DNA of 64,000 nucleotides from Halioxenophilus aromaticivorans (GCF_042850945.1 NZ_AP031496.1:1674001-1738000); one strand, 5' to 3'. Positions 1 through 8,734 are shown, numbered from the stretch's first letter. Program-made: numbers and translations. The notes: generated by a model not told the origin, from the sequence alone.

Positions 1-709
1 ATTCGGCCTTGTTTAGGGCAACGGCGGTGCGCATGTCTTCCAGTGAGAAGTTATCCAACATAACGATGTCGGCGCCGGCGCCTAGGGCTTGCTTAAGCTC
101 GTCCATGGATTCCACTTCAATTTCTACCGGCTTACCGGGGGCGTTGTTGCGGGCGGTGGTTACCGCTTGCTCTATGCCGCCGCAGGCGGAGATGTGGTTT
201 TCTTTGATGAGGTAGGCATCAAACAAGCCAATGCGGTGGTTGTGGCAGCCGCCGCAGGTTACTGCGTATTTTTGCGCGGTGCGCAGGCCCGGTAGGGTTT
301 TGCGGGTATCCAGCACTTTTACTTGGGTGCCGGCCACAATATTGGCGTAGTGGCGGGCTTTGCTGGCGTTGGCCGATAGCAACTGCACAAAGTTCAACGC
401 GGCGCGCTCGCCGGTGAGCAATACGCGGGCGTTGCCTTCTAGCTCAAACAGGGTGTCGTTGGCTTTAAACTGATCGCCATCATTACCATGAAAGGTAATT
501 TTTACGCTGGGGTCCAATTGCTTAAACACTTCCTCCACCCAGGTGCGGCCGCAAAAGGTGCAGTCGTCGCGGGTGATCACCCGGGCTTTGGCTTGTGTTT
601 CGGCCGGGATTAGCGCTGCGGTGATGTCGCCATCGCGGATGTCCTCGGCCAGGGCCTGGGCAACGTTGTGTTCTATATCGCTGCGGATATCGTTAAGCGT
701 TAGGTTCAT
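1..709 (-). CDS. nadC: Nicotinate-nucleotide pyrophosphorylase (carboxylating), 3' end beyond window
   Basis: Converts quinolinate and PRPP to nicotinate mononucleotide, CO2 and pyrophosphate in de novo NAD synthesis (cytoplasm). About 236 N-terminal codons are visible; the gene runs off the left edge. The translation begins MNLTLNDIRSDIEHN and contains the family segments LDTRKTLPGLR and GGCHNHRIGL, then EIEVESMDEL and MLDNFSLEDMR near the edge, in the order expected for NadC. The ATG at 709 is preceded by an AAGGGG ribosome site that overlaps the metG stop codon (11-nt gap), so it is probably translated from a metG-nadC transcript. Nothing is odd in the visible part. Confidence 0.95.
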   Translation of the reverse strand, partial: MNLTLNDIRSDIEHNVAQALAEDIRDGDITAALIPAETQAKARVITRDDCTFCGRTWVEEVFKQLDPSVKITFHGNDGDQFKANDTLFELEGNARVLLTGERAALNFVQLLSANASKARHYANIVAGTQVKVLDTRKTLPGLRTAQKYAVTCGGCHNHRIGLFDAYLIKENHISACGGIEQAVTTARNNAPGKPVEIEVESMDELKQALGAGADIVMLDNFSLEDMRTAVALNKAE

Positions 710-720
710 GGCATTACCCC

Positions 721-2763
721 TTACATTACGCGCTGGCCGGGTACGGCACCGCTGTGTGGCTCTAATAGATAGATGTCTTTTCCGCCTGGGCCGGCGGCCA
801 GTACCATGCCTTCAGAGATACCAAATTTCATTTTGCGCGGCGCCAGGTTGGCCACTAGCACAGTGAGCTTACCTTCCAAGTCTTCTGGCTGATAGGCGCT
901 CTTAATACCGGAAAACACGTTGCGGGTGTGGCCTTCGCCGGCATCCAGTGTGAGTTGCAATAATTTGTTGGCGCCTTTGACGTGGTCGGCTTTAACAATT
1001 TTGGCAATGCGCAAATCCACCTTGGCGAAATCATCAAAGTTGATGGTTTCGGCAATGGGTTCAAAATCGCTGTCGCTGCTATCGCTATCGGCACTGCTGG
1101 TAGCCGGCGGCTGCATGGCATCCAAGGCAACTTGGTTGGTGGCTTTCATGGCGTCGATTTGTTTTTGATCCACCCGGCCCATAAGCGCTTTAAACGGGTT
1201 GATGGCTACACCGGTTTTAAATTCTATGTCGTCTTGCCAGTGCAGGGTTTCACCCAGGAATGCTTCGGCACGTTCGGTTAGCGCGGGTACAACTGGCTTT
1301 AAAAATACCATTAGCGCGCGGAACATATTGATGCCCTGGGAGCAAATGGCCAGCACCTGCTCGGCGTTGGCTTCGTCTTTGGCCAGTGTCCACGGCGCTT
1401 GGGCGGCCAGGTATTCGTTGGCGGCATCGGCCAGGGCCATAATTTCGCGCATGGCTTTGGCGAATTCTCGGTTCTCGTAGGCTTCGGCAATGCTGGTTTG
1501 AGCATCCACAAATTGTTGCCACAGCTCTGGGTTGTGAATATCCGTGGCCAGGGTGCCACCGGCCTTTTGCACAAACTTAGCGGTGCGGCTGGCCAGGTTT
1601 ACCAATTTACCCACCAAATCGGAATTTACTTTTTGTACAAAGTCTTCCAGGTTTAGATCGATGTCATCCACTTTGGCGGTGAGCTTACTGGCAAAGTAGT
1701 AGCGCAGGTAGTCGGCATCCAGGTGCTCTAGGTAGCTGGCGGCATTGATAAAGGTGCCGCGGCTTTTCGACATTTTTTCGCCATCCACGGTAACAAACCC
1801 GTGCACGTTGACACCGGTTGGGGTACGGAACCCGGCGGAGGTGAGCATGGCAGGCCAAAACAGCGCGTGGAAGTTAACAATGTCTTTGCCAATAAAGTGG
1901 TACAGCTCGGCGGTGGAGTCTTTGCCCCAGTAGGTGTCAAAGTCTAAATCGTCGCGGCGCTCGCACAGGTTTTTAAAGCTGGCCATATAGCCCACGGGGG
2001 CATCCAGCCAGACGTAAAAATACTTGCCGGGCTCGCCGGGGATTTCAAAGCCAAAGTAGGGTGCATCGCGGGAGATGTCCCATTCTTGCAGGCCGCTGTC
2101 CAACCATTCGGCCAGTTTGTTAGCCACTTCGTTTTGTAGGTGGCCAGCGCGGGTCCAGTCTTTTAAAAAGGCCTCAAACTCGGGCAGTTTAAAAAAGAAA
2201 TGCTCGGATTCTTTTTCAATGGGTGTGGCACCGCTGATCACCGACTTGGGATTTTTTAACTCCGCTGGGCTGTAGGTTGCGCCGCACTTTTCACAGTTAT
2301 CGCCGTATTGGTCATCGGCGTTGCACTTAGGGCAGGTGCCTTTTATGTAGCGGTCGGCCAAAAACAGGTTTTTTTCCGGGTCGTAGGCCTGGGTAATGTT
2401 GCGGCTGGCAATGTGGCCGTTGGCTTTTAGACGCTCGTAAATCAAATTGCTGTAGTGCTGGTTTTCTTCCGAGTGGGTGCTGTGGAAGTTATCAAAACCA
2501 ATGTTAAAGCCTTGGTAGTCTTTTTCGTGCTCGGCTTTGATGTTGGCAATTTGTTGCTCTGGCGTTATGCCTTGTTGCTCGGCCTTGAGCATAATGGCAG
2601 TGCCATGGGCATCGTCTGCGCATACGTACATGCATTGGTTGCCACGGTGCTTTTGGAAGCGAACCCAAACGTCGGTTTGGATGGCTTCTACCATGTGGCC
2701 CAAATGTAAGGGCCCATTGGCGTAGGGGAGGGCACTAGTCACCAATATATTGCGCGCAGACAT
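721..2763 (-). CDS. metG: Methionyl-tRNA synthetase
   Basis: Charges tRNA-Met with methionine (class I synthetase, cytoplasm). The 680-residue product starts MSARNILVTSALPYANG; the frame stays open 49 codons upstream, but this start fits the conserved N terminus and the usual length near 680. Visible: the ATP-binding HLGH signature at residues 20-23, a zinc knuckle with paired CxxC motifs near residues 146-162, KMSKS in GEKMSKSRG, and a C-terminal EMAP/Trbp111-type tRNA-binding domain over about the last 105 residues. It is divergent from mrp, with a short shared promoter region, and is followed by nadC. Confidence 0.98.
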   Translation of the reverse strand: MSARNILVTSALPYANGPLHLGHMVEAIQTDVWVRFQKHRGNQCMYVCADDAHGTAIMLKAEQQGITPEQQIANIKAEHEKDYQGFNIGFDNFHSTHSEENQHYSNLIYERLKANGHIASRNITQAYDPEKNLFLADRYIKGTCPKCNADDQYGDNCEKCGATYSPAELKNPKSVISGATPIEKESEHFFFKLPEFEAFLKDWTRAGHLQNEVANKLAEWLDSGLQEWDISRDAPYFGFEIPGEPGKYFYVWLDAPVGYMASFKNLCERRDDLDFDTYWGKDSTAELYHFIGKDIVNFHALFWPAMLTSAGFRTPTGVNVHGFVTVDGEKMSKSRGTFINAASYLEHLDADYLRYYFASKLTAKVDDIDLNLEDFVQKVNSDLVGKLVNLASRTAKFVQKAGGTLATDIHNPELWQQFVDAQTSIAEAYENREFAKAMREIMALADAANEYLAAQAPWTLAKDEANAEQVLAICSQGINMFRALMVFLKPVVPALTERAEAFLGETLHWQDDIEFKTGVAINPFKALMGRVDQKQIDAMKATNQVALDAMQPPATSSADSDSSDSDFEPIAETINFDDFAKVDLRIAKIVKADHVKGANKLLQLTLDAGEGHTRNVFSGIKSAYQPEDLEGKLTVLVANLAPRKMKFGISEGMVLAAGPGGKDIYLLEPHSGAVPGQRVM

Positions 2764-2889
2764 AACTTTTCGGTCTCTTTTACTGTGGGCCAAAGGTTGG
2801 CGGTGGCTTAAAAATGAGGCGGGACTATACCATAAGCAACCGGCGCTTATGCAGTATAATCCCTTGCCAAAGCAACCAGTGAGAGCACC

Positions 2890-3972
2890 ATGCAACCGGA
2901 TATCACACAAATTGAGGCCATTGTTTTGGCCTGTATTGAGCCCACTACCGGGCTGCCCCTAGGCCAGCTAGAAACCGTACACAGCGTAGTGGTGGATGAG
3001 CAGGGCAAGGTCGACATAGACCTGTGCCTGGGGTTTGCCTGCGCAAGCAGCCACAAAGCCCTGGCCGAGGGCATATACCACTCGTTGCAGGTGGTGGCCG
3101 GGGCGGTGGATGTGGATGTCGAAATCACCACCGATATCGCCTATGGCCCTAGGGCCGAGGGCTTGCCAAACCTTGCTCAGGTGAAGCATGTGGTGGCGGT
3201 GGCCTCTGGCAAAGGTGGTGTGGGTAAATCCACCACCACGGTAAACCTGGCCTTGGCCCTGGCTGCAGAGGGCGCCCAGGTGGGTATATTAGATGCCGAT
3301 ATCTACGGCCCCAGCTTGCCGCACCTGCTGGGTGTTGCCAATCAGCGGCCACAGGCCCAAAACAACACCATTGTGCCTATTGAGGCCCAGGGCATTAAGG
3401 TGATGTCCATGGGGTTTTTGGTTACCGAGCAAACCCCCATGGTATGGCGTGGGCCCATGGCGGCCGGCGCCTTGCAACAAATGCTGGGGCAAACCCAGTG
3501 GGGCGAGCTGGATTACCTACTGGTGGATATGCCACCAGGCACCGGAGATATTCAGTTAACACTGTCGCAAAAGGTGCCGCTAAGCGGCGCGGTGATCGTT
3601 ACCACCCCGCAAGATATCGCTCTGCTGGATGCTAAAAAGGGCATTGAAATGTTCCAAAAGGTACAGGTGCCGGTGCTCGGGATTGTAGAGAACATGTCCA
3701 CCCACGTGTGCAGCAATTGCGGCCACGAGGAGCCTATTTTTGGCCATGGCGGTGGCCAATCCATGGCCGAGAGCTACCACACGCAATTGCTGGGCAGCCT
3801 GCCGCTGGCGCTGAGCATTCGGGAGCACGGTGATGGCGGTTTGCCGACTGTTGCGGCCGAGCCCAGCTCTGAAATCAGCCAGCGTTACTGCAAAATAGCC
3901 CGCACCCTGGGGGCCAACCTATGGCGCAGCAACGCGCCGGTACCGCCCAGTATTGAGATTAGTGATGATTAG
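2890..3972 (+). CDS. apbC: Iron-sulfur cluster carrier protein Mrp/ApbC
   Basis: A 360-residue P-loop ATPase that carries and delivers Fe-S clusters. The N-terminal ~80 residues are a MIP18/DUF59 domain. The deviant Walker A motif SGKGGVGKS lies at residues 106-114, and the family CxxC pair (CSNC) near residue 274 is the likely cluster-binding site at the dimer interface. The start ATG follows GAGAG. It is divergent from metG, as in Pseudomonas, where mrp is followed directly by dcd; here vapBC sits between them. Length and motifs are normal. Confidence 0.97.
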   Translation: MQPDITQIEAIVLACIEPTTGLPLGQLETVHSVVVDEQGKVDIDLCLGFACASSHKALAEGIYHSLQVVAGAVDVDVEITTDIAYGPRAEGLPNLAQVKHVVAVASGKGGVGKSTTTVNLALALAAEGAQVGILDADIYGPSLPHLLGVANQRPQAQNNTIVPIEAQGIKVMSMGFLVTEQTPMVWRGPMAAGALQQMLGQTQWGELDYLLVDMPPGTGDIQLTLSQKVPLSGAVIVTTPQDIALLDAKKGIEMFQKVQVPVLGIVENMSTHVCSNCGHEEPIFGHGGGQSMAESYHTQLLGSLPLALSIREHGDGGLPTVAAEPSSEISQRYCKIARTLGANLWRSNAPVPPSIEISDD

Positions 3973-4035
3973 CGGCCGGCTGGCCATGTAATTGCAGGTT
4001 TGGTGAACCATTGCTGAGGGCAGTTGACCTGCGCT

Positions 4036-4452
4036 TTATGCGGGGGTTGTCCAGTCTTCTAGCTGAATCAAATCACTAAATTGATAAAAAGCTCTGTCGT
4101 TGGTGACCAGAATGGCGTCGCTTGCCATTGCGTGAGCGGCTATGAGCATGTCCATGTTGCTGAGAGATTTACCCAGCTTTTCACTTTTGGCTCTCAGATG
4201 TGCGTAGGCTTCAGCGGCGGTGGAGTCCCACGGTAACGCAGTGACGCGGATCAGAAATTCTCGAACCGCTGTGTGCAGGCGTTTAGCTGAGGGGTTTTTC
4301 GCCAGGCCATGAAGCAGTTCTGCCTCAGTAATAGCTGATATGGATACACTTGCCATGGGTACTGATGACAACCTTTCGCGAACATGCACAGGTTGGCCCC
4401 GGATTATAAAGCTTACTGTGTTGGTATCGAGAAGGTAAATCGCCTGAGCCAT
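4036..4452 (-). CDS. vapC: VapC-type PIN-domain ribonuclease toxin
   Basis: Type II toxin; VapC proteins are Mg-dependent RNases that cut tRNA or rRNA when not bound by VapB. The 138 residues form one PIN domain with the expected acidic residues: D9 (LLDTNT), E43/E45 (ITEAELLHG), D101 (NMDMLIAAHA) and D119 (VTNDRAF). I start at the ATG at 4452, which overlaps the vapB stop as TGATG and implies translational coupling; a TTG one codon upstream is also possible. The pair separates mrp from dcd and looks acquired. Confidence 0.93.
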   Translation of the reverse strand: MAQAIYLLDTNTVSFIIRGQPVHVRERLSSVPMASVSISAITEAELLHGLAKNPSAKRLHTAVREFLIRVTALPWDSTAAEAYAHLRAKSEKLGKSLSNMDMLIAAHAMASDAILVTNDRAFYQFSDLIQLEDWTTPA

Positions 4453-4694
4453 CAAAACAGGTCTCGCGCTTGGGGCGGGCTTGAGTCCCGATCTGCCAGA
4501 AAATCATCTGGGATCTGTGAAGCATCGGCGGCTTCGAAAAATCCCTGCCAACTACTTGGTTTGCGGGATAATATGACATTACCGGTAACCGGATCTTTTG
4601 CGATATACACTTCATCACAGTCGAACCGGAATTCTGCTGGGAGCCGCACGGCTTGACTGCGACCGTTCAAAAATAGTTTCGCTGTTTTGTGCAT
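4452..4694 (-). CDS. vapB: VapB-type antitoxin with AbrB-like N terminus
   Basis: The 80-residue antitoxin precedes and overlaps vapC. Its N terminus (KLFLNGRSQAVRLPAEFRF) is the typical VapB swapped-hairpin DNA-binding fold, and the C-terminal part (WQGFFEAADASQIPDDF) is the likely toxin-binding tail. A 24-bp perfect palindrome 28 bp upstream of the start is the natural operator for VapB/VapBC autorepression. Confidence 0.93.
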   Translation of the reverse strand: MHKTAKLFLNGRSQAVRLPAEFRFDCDEVYIAKDPVTGNVILSRKPSSWQGFFEAADASQIPDDFLADRDSSPPQARDLF

Positions 4695-4721
4695 GATTGT
4701 TCTGCTCCATCGGGTAAGTTT

Positions 4722-4745
4722 TGTAATATACCATGGTATATTACA
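4722..4745. promoter_or_regulatory. Palindromic vapBC operator
   Basis: A perfect 24-bp inverted repeat with half-sites TGTAATATACCA / TGGTATATTACA, centred 39 bp upstream of the vapB ATG. The AT-rich TATA elements inside it could also serve as the promoter -10 region. Symmetry and position fit autorepression by the VapBC complex; the binding itself is inferred. Confidence 0.8.
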
Positions 4746-4891
4746 CGGGTGGTAGGGGCTGAAATCAACTACGCCGCCCTGACATCCAGGCTCTAATATT
4801 CGGTGTTGTGGCGTCTGGTTGTTGGTCTTGACTGTATGTACAGGTATTATGCCCGGCTAGCTAAAAATTAATCGTATTTAAGAGACACGTT

Positions 4892-5461
4892 ATGAGTATC
4901 AAATCCGACAAGTGGATGTGCCGCATGGCCCAAGAACACGGCATGATTGAGCCGTTTGAGCCCGGCCAGGTACGCGAGAGCGCCGATGGCCAGAGGCTGA
5001 TTTCTTACGGTACCTCCAGCTACGGATATGACGTGCGCTGCGCAAACGAATTTAAGGTGTTTACCAATGTGCATTCAGTGGTGGTAGACCCGAAAAACTT
5101 TGATGAAAACAGCTTTGTAAATATGCAGAGCGATGTGTGTGTGATTCCGCCCAACTCGTTTGCGTTGGCGCGCACGGTGGAGTACTTCCGCATTCCGCGA
5201 AATATATTAACCGTGTGCTTAGGTAAATCGACTTATGCTCGTTGCGGTATTATTGTCAATGTAACGCCCTTGGAACCGGAGTGGGAAGGACACGTTACCT
5301 TGGAGTTTTCCAATACCACGCCACTGCCCGCCAAAATTTACGCCAACGAAGGCGTGGCTCAAATGTTGTTTTTTGAATCCGACGAAGTATGCGCTACGTC
5401 TTATAAAGATCGTGGTGGTAAATACCAGGGCCAAACTGGGGTGACTTTACCTAAAACCTAA
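4892..5461 (+). CDS. dcd: dCTP deaminase
   Basis: Deaminates dCTP to dUTP, the main route to dUMP for thymidylate synthesis in proteobacteria. At 189 residues it has the usual length for the Pseudomonas-type enzyme. Recognisable stretches are GTSSYGYDVRCANEF near the N terminus, the active-site region ARCGIIVNVTPLEPEWEGH with the catalytic Glu in PLEPEWEG, and the C-terminal GKYQGQTGVTLPKT, which closes over nucleotide. An AAGAGA ribosome site precedes the ATG. Confidence 0.97.
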   Translation: MSIKSDKWMCRMAQEHGMIEPFEPGQVRESADGQRLISYGTSSYGYDVRCANEFKVFTNVHSVVVDPKNFDENSFVNMQSDVCVIPPNSFALARTVEYFRIPRNILTVCLGKSTYARCGIIVNVTPLEPEWEGHVTLEFSNTTPLPAKIYANEGVAQMLFFESDEVCATSYKDRGGKYQGQTGVTLPKT

Positions 5462-5562
5462 TGCACCGACCGCATAGGTTTTGCGCAATGGCGATCCGGC
5501 ACAGTGCCGTCATTAGGGGTTTAGAAGGTGTGCCTATTAATAAAAATCTTTGAGCTTGAACC

Positions 5563-5961
5563 ATGAGTTATCGCTGCGCTAATTGTTCCAACGTGTTCGC
5601 TGAGAGCGAGGCCAAGTGCGATAATTGGATGGATGATAAGCGCAATTTGATTTGCCCCTATTGCAACGTGGCTTTAATGAGCGTTGCCCGCCCGCCGGTG
5701 CCTTGGACAAAACGCCTTAAACAAATTAATTACCAACATTTAATTTGGGTGGCGGTGTTTTTTGGCGGTTTGGTAATGATAGACCGCCGAGCTGGGTTGC
5801 CTTATATGTTTCCGGTAGTGGCTAGCTTTATGGCGCTGCTGGCCGTGTTGTTTTACGGTTGGTTTCAATCCCCAGGGCCAGACCCAACAGAAACCGTCGA
5901 CATTGTATTGGAGAAATCCAGTGCAAATAATGTATTTGAATTTAAATCCCGCCGGCAGTAG
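5563..5961 (+). CDS. Small membrane protein with N-terminal zinc-ribbon-like Cys pairs
   Basis: Not recognised. The 132-residue protein begins with CANC (residues 5-8), C19 and a later CPYC, a spacing typical of a small zinc ribbon. Two hydrophobic segments follow (about LIWVAVFFGGLVMI and FPVVASFMALLAVLFYGW) with a short polar loop, then a soluble tail. It probably sits in the inner membrane with the ribbon in the cytoplasm. arfB begins 14 nt downstream, so the two may be co-transcribed. No function can be assigned. Confidence 0.75.
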   Translation: MSYRCANCSNVFAESEAKCDNWMDDKRNLICPYCNVALMSVARPPVPWTKRLKQINYQHLIWVAVFFGGLVMIDRRAGLPYMFPVVASFMALLAVLFYGWFQSPGPDPTETVDIVLEKSSANNVFEFKSRRQ

Positions 5962-5975
5962 GCCAAGGCAGTAAC

Positions 5976-6407
5976 ATGGACGAGTTTGCGCAAGGCATTT
6001 TTATTTCACCCGGTGTGCGAGTACCGCTGGAGGAAATCGACTTTAGTGCGATTAGGGCCCAAGGCTCTGGCGGGCAAAACGTAAATAAAGTCTCTAGCGC
6101 TATCCATTTGCGGTTTAATATCGTGGCATCCTCGCTGCCGGAAGAAGTCAAAGAAAAGTTGCTATCGGTGAGCGACCAGCGCCTAACCAATGCGGGTGAA
6201 TTTGTTCTGAAGTCACAAGAGCACCGCACCCAAGAGCAGAACCGTTACGCGGCTTTAGTGCGCTTTCAACAGTGGCTGCAAGATGCCACCAAAACCCAAA
6301 AGAAGCGCAAGGCCACTCGGCCCACCCGCGCCTCTAAAGAGCGCCGCTTGCAAAAGAAAACCCAGCGTAGCACGGTAAAATCCAACCGCGGCAAAGTGAG
6401 TTGGTAG
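5976..6407 (+). CDS. arfB: Alternative ribosome-rescue factor ArfB (YaeJ), peptidyl-tRNA hydrolase
   Basis: Releases peptides from ribosomes stalled on truncated mRNA. The 143-residue protein has the class I release-factor catalytic loop SGGQNVNK (GGQ at residues 32-34) but no stop-codon recognition domain. Its C-terminal ~40 residues are Lys/Arg-rich (KTQKKRKATRPTRASKERR...), the tail that inserts into the empty mRNA channel in the family. Length and layout match E. coli YaeJ. Confidence 0.95.
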   Translation: MDEFAQGIFISPGVRVPLEEIDFSAIRAQGSGGQNVNKVSSAIHLRFNIVASSLPEEVKEKLLSVSDQRLTNAGEFVLKSQEHRTQEQNRYAALVRFQQWLQDATKTQKKRKATRPTRASKERRLQKKTQRSTVKSNRGKVSW

Positions 6408-6432
6408 CACACCCCGTTTATGAGCCTGCCCA

Positions 6433-7045
6433 ATGTCCCTTTCTTCTGGCCAAGCGTTTAACCCTGAAGTCATCATCGCCGCCTTGATAGATAAAGGCTA
6501 CGCGGTGATTGATTGCGCCATTCCCGGTGCCCTTGCCGAGTGCCGGCAGGCTTTACAACAGGTAAGCGACGGCGACCTGCGCCGGGCCGGTGTAGGGCGA
6601 GGCCAAGCCCAAACCTTGGACGAGGTGCGCCGAGATAAAATCCACTGGTTGGCCAACGCAGAACACAGTATTCCCCTGTATGCTCAGGCCATGGAGGCAT
6701 TGCGCCAAGCGGCCAATCAAGCGTTTTACTTGGGCTTGTTCGATTTTGAGTGCCATTTTGCCCGTTACGATGCCGGGGACTTTTATCAAAAGCACTGGGA
6801 TGCCTTCCGGGGTGAGGGTAATCGCCGTTTGTCCACCATTTATTATTTGAATGATGCCTGGCAAACCCGCGACGGCGGAGAGCTACTTGTCTACGACCAA
6901 GACAACGCCGACAGTGTGATAGAAACCGTAGTACCCATGGGGGGGGCGCCTGGTGGTATTTTTTAGTGAGCTCTTCCCGCACGAGGTATTGGCTGCCCAG
7001 AAATCTCGATATTCACTGACCGGTTGGTTTCGGTTGCGCCAATAA
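6433..7045 (+). pseudogene. 2OG-Fe(II) oxygenase, frameshifted at a poly-G tract
   Basis: As written, the frame beginning ATG 6433 stops at 6966 after 177 residues, just past a run of eight G (6939-6946). Dropping one G restores a 203-codon frame to TAA at 7043-7045 whose added end (RLVVFFSELFPHEVLAAQKSRY...) is the normal C terminus of SM-20/prolyl-hydroxylase-like 2OG oxygenases. The H-x-D iron motif (H121, D123) is upstream of the shift; the distal His (H183) and the 2-oxoglutarate Arg (about R192) lie beyond it. The short form therefore cannot bind iron and cosubstrate normally. It could be a real mutation, an on/off phase-variable tract, or a sequencing error. Confidence 0.85.
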
Positions 7046-7148
7046 CTGCGTTTTATTTAATCACCTTGTTTTCTCCGCCACGATTGTAAAAGGCTTGTCA
7101 AACCTGCGCCGGCTGCAATGAGTATTCATTTTGGCTTTGGCATAGTGG

Positions 7149-7169
7149 CCCCCTGATCCACTTAGGGGG
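7149..7169 (+). promoter_or_regulatory. Hairpin covering a candidate ribosome-binding site
   Basis: CCCCCT (7149-7154) and AGGGGG (7164-7169) can pair around a 9-nt loop just upstream of the TTG start at 7183. The 3' arm is the only Shine-Dalgarno-like sequence for the gene, so the hairpin could restrict translation. It has no T tract and is not a terminator on the plus strand. Confidence 0.35.
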
Positions 7170-7182
7170 AAAAATCATCAAT

Positions 7183-7755
7183 TTGCCACAACACACCTTG
7201 CCGTCTTCTAAAGCGATGACTCTATCGCAGGGGGACGTACGGCTATCTAATAGAGATTGGGTGCATTTAATGCTTACCCTGGGCGATTTGTGCCAATCGT
7301 TAGCGGTGGTGCGTGATGACGGCAGTGATGAACTCTACTGGGATTGCAAGCCGAATTTTTCTGATGGCTATGAGAATGTCGAACTGCACGGGGAGCTGGT
7401 GGTAAACCGCTGCCGTAGTTTTCTGCGGCCCAGTAACATGGTGATTTCTTGTTTTCCTCAGGAACAGTACCAGTGGCGTTTGTTTTATTTTAACCAGCAA
7501 ACCGGCTCTATGTTGGATCCTTCCGTGTACCTTAAATTGATTATGGATAACCCCAGGGATATTTCTATTCCAGTATTAACGCACTCCGCGTTGCGCACTT
7601 TAGTGCACAGTAAAACGCCTTGCGAACTACCTTTGATGGAGTTTGATTTTTTAACCATGTCCCAGCAGGCTACAACGTTTAGCAGGGCGTTGCAGTTTGC
7701 TTTGCGGCACCGCCTGCGACGCTTGCTAAAACACCACGAGCGGCGCACAACTTAG
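7183..7755 (+). CDS. Conserved-looking protein of unknown function
   Basis: Not recognised. About 190 residues, soluble, without signal peptide or membrane segment. The C terminus is basic (FALRHRLRRLLKHHERR), and the centre contains a WRLFYFNQQTGSMLDPSVYLKL stretch. The start is uncertain: a TTG at 7183 lies 13 nt after AGGGGG, and an ATG at 7216 has no clear ribosome site. The AGGGGG is paired with CCCCCT (7149-7154) in a hairpin that could limit translation. It stands alone between the oxygenase gene and the diguanylate cyclase. Confidence 0.6.
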   Translation: MPQHTLPSSKAMTLSQGDVRLSNRDWVHLMLTLGDLCQSLAVVRDDGSDELYWDCKPNFSDGYENVELHGELVVNRCRSFLRPSNMVISCFPQEQYQWRLFYFNQQTGSMLDPSVYLKLIMDNPRDISIPVLTHSALRTLVHSKTPCELPLMEFDFLTMSQQATTFSRALQFALRHRLRRLLKHHERRTT

Positions 7756-7851
7756 CCCCTAAGAAGAAACGCTTTTGGTTTTGAAACGATCAGCGTTAGC
7801 GTTGTTTTTAATCCGTGCTGCATTACAAGTGCGCTAAGAGATGAAAACTGA

Positions 7852-8538
7852 CTAGTCTGATTTGTTGCCGAATAAGTCGCTGAGCATGTCTTTTTCGGAT
7901 TGACTAACCTGCTGTCTGGTGTGGGATTTGGCAGGTTCGTAGCACACTCGGTTACGGCCTTCTCGTTTGGCTTGGTAGAGCTGTTTGTCTGCGGTTTCAA
8001 CTAGCTGGTCTTGGGATAACGTGCTGTTGCGTTGAAACGCACAAACGCCAAAGCTGGCGGTTAACGTCAATGTTTTATCGTCAATAACGATTACCGCTCC
8101 GGCAATGGTAGAACGTATACGCTCGGCCACTTGCACACTGATCATTAGCGGTGTGCCGGGCAACAAAATGGCAAATTCTTCTCCACCGTAGCGGCAGGGT
8201 AGGTCGGTAGGGCGAATGGTAGCGCGAATTAATTTTGCCGTGCGTTTTAGGGCGATGTTGCCCGCCTCGTGGCCCCAGTGGTCGTTTACTTTTTTAAAGT
8301 GATCTAAGTCCACTAATACCAGGCAAAAGTCATCGCCGCTGCGTTGGGTACGCTCGCATTCTCGGTGCAGTGCTTCCCTGAAATAGCGCTGGTTGTATAA
8401 ACCAGTAAGCCCATCGGTGCGCACCAGTTCATTCAACGATTTGATTTCTTTTTCGAGCTCTTTAACACGCAGCCGTAGGAACTCCAGCTCGGTTTGCGAG
8501 CCAGTGGCGGTACTTGGTGAGTGTTCTGTTGTCGACAT
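7852..8538 (-). CDS. Diguanylate cyclase, GGDEF domain
   Basis: Makes cyclic di-GMP from two GTP. The 228-residue protein has a short coiled-coil-like N terminus (about residues 17-40, LRLRVKELEKEIKSLNEL) and one GGDEF domain. The active motif is GGEEF (residues 118-122), and an intact RxxD inhibitory site (R109-D112) lies five residues before it, so product feedback is expected. There is no membrane or sensor domain, which suggests a cytoplasmic enzyme controlled through its N-terminal helix or a partner. The start is the ATG at 8538; an in-frame ATG 16 codons earlier is less likely. Confidence 0.92.
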   Translation of the reverse strand: MSTTEHSPSTATGSQTELEFLRLRVKELEKEIKSLNELVRTDGLTGLYNQRYFREALHRECERTQRSGDDFCLVLVDLDHFKKVNDHWGHEAGNIALKRTAKLIRATIRPTDLPCRYGGEEFAILLPGTPLMISVQVAERIRSTIAGAVIVIDDKTLTLTASFGVCAFQRNSTLSQDQLVETADKQLYQAKREGRNRVCYEPAKSHTRQQVSQSEKDMLSDLFGNKSD

Positions 8539-8700
8539 ATTGGTGTGCGGCCCCCAATCTTGATCGCTACACGCGCAGGCAATCATTCAATTGAACCACA
8601 TTTAAATCCACTGTGCACAGCTTGTTGGTTAGTATGTTGAACTGGGCGCCTTAACGGCTTGTGTTGTGTTAACTGGCACCTGTTTTATTCGCGCTAATAA

Positions 8701-8734
8701 CAAAAAACCGGCAAAAAGTTGCCGGTTTTCGTTT
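8701..8734. terminator. Bidirectional rho-independent terminator
   Basis: AAACCGGCAA / TTGCCGGTTT stem with T-rich flanks on both strands, placed after the minus-strand chrR-type gene (end 8753) and upstream of the diguanylate cyclase. Confidence 0.8.

Noticed and set aside
4832..4843. CTGTATGTACAG upstream of dcd, LexA-like
   Set aside because: The LexA (SOS) box needs CTG-N10-CAG; this one has six bases between, so it does not fit.
6473..6982. A 169-codon minus-strand frame across the oxygenase gene
   Set aside because: Antisense shadow; the plus strand shows clear oxygenase motifs.
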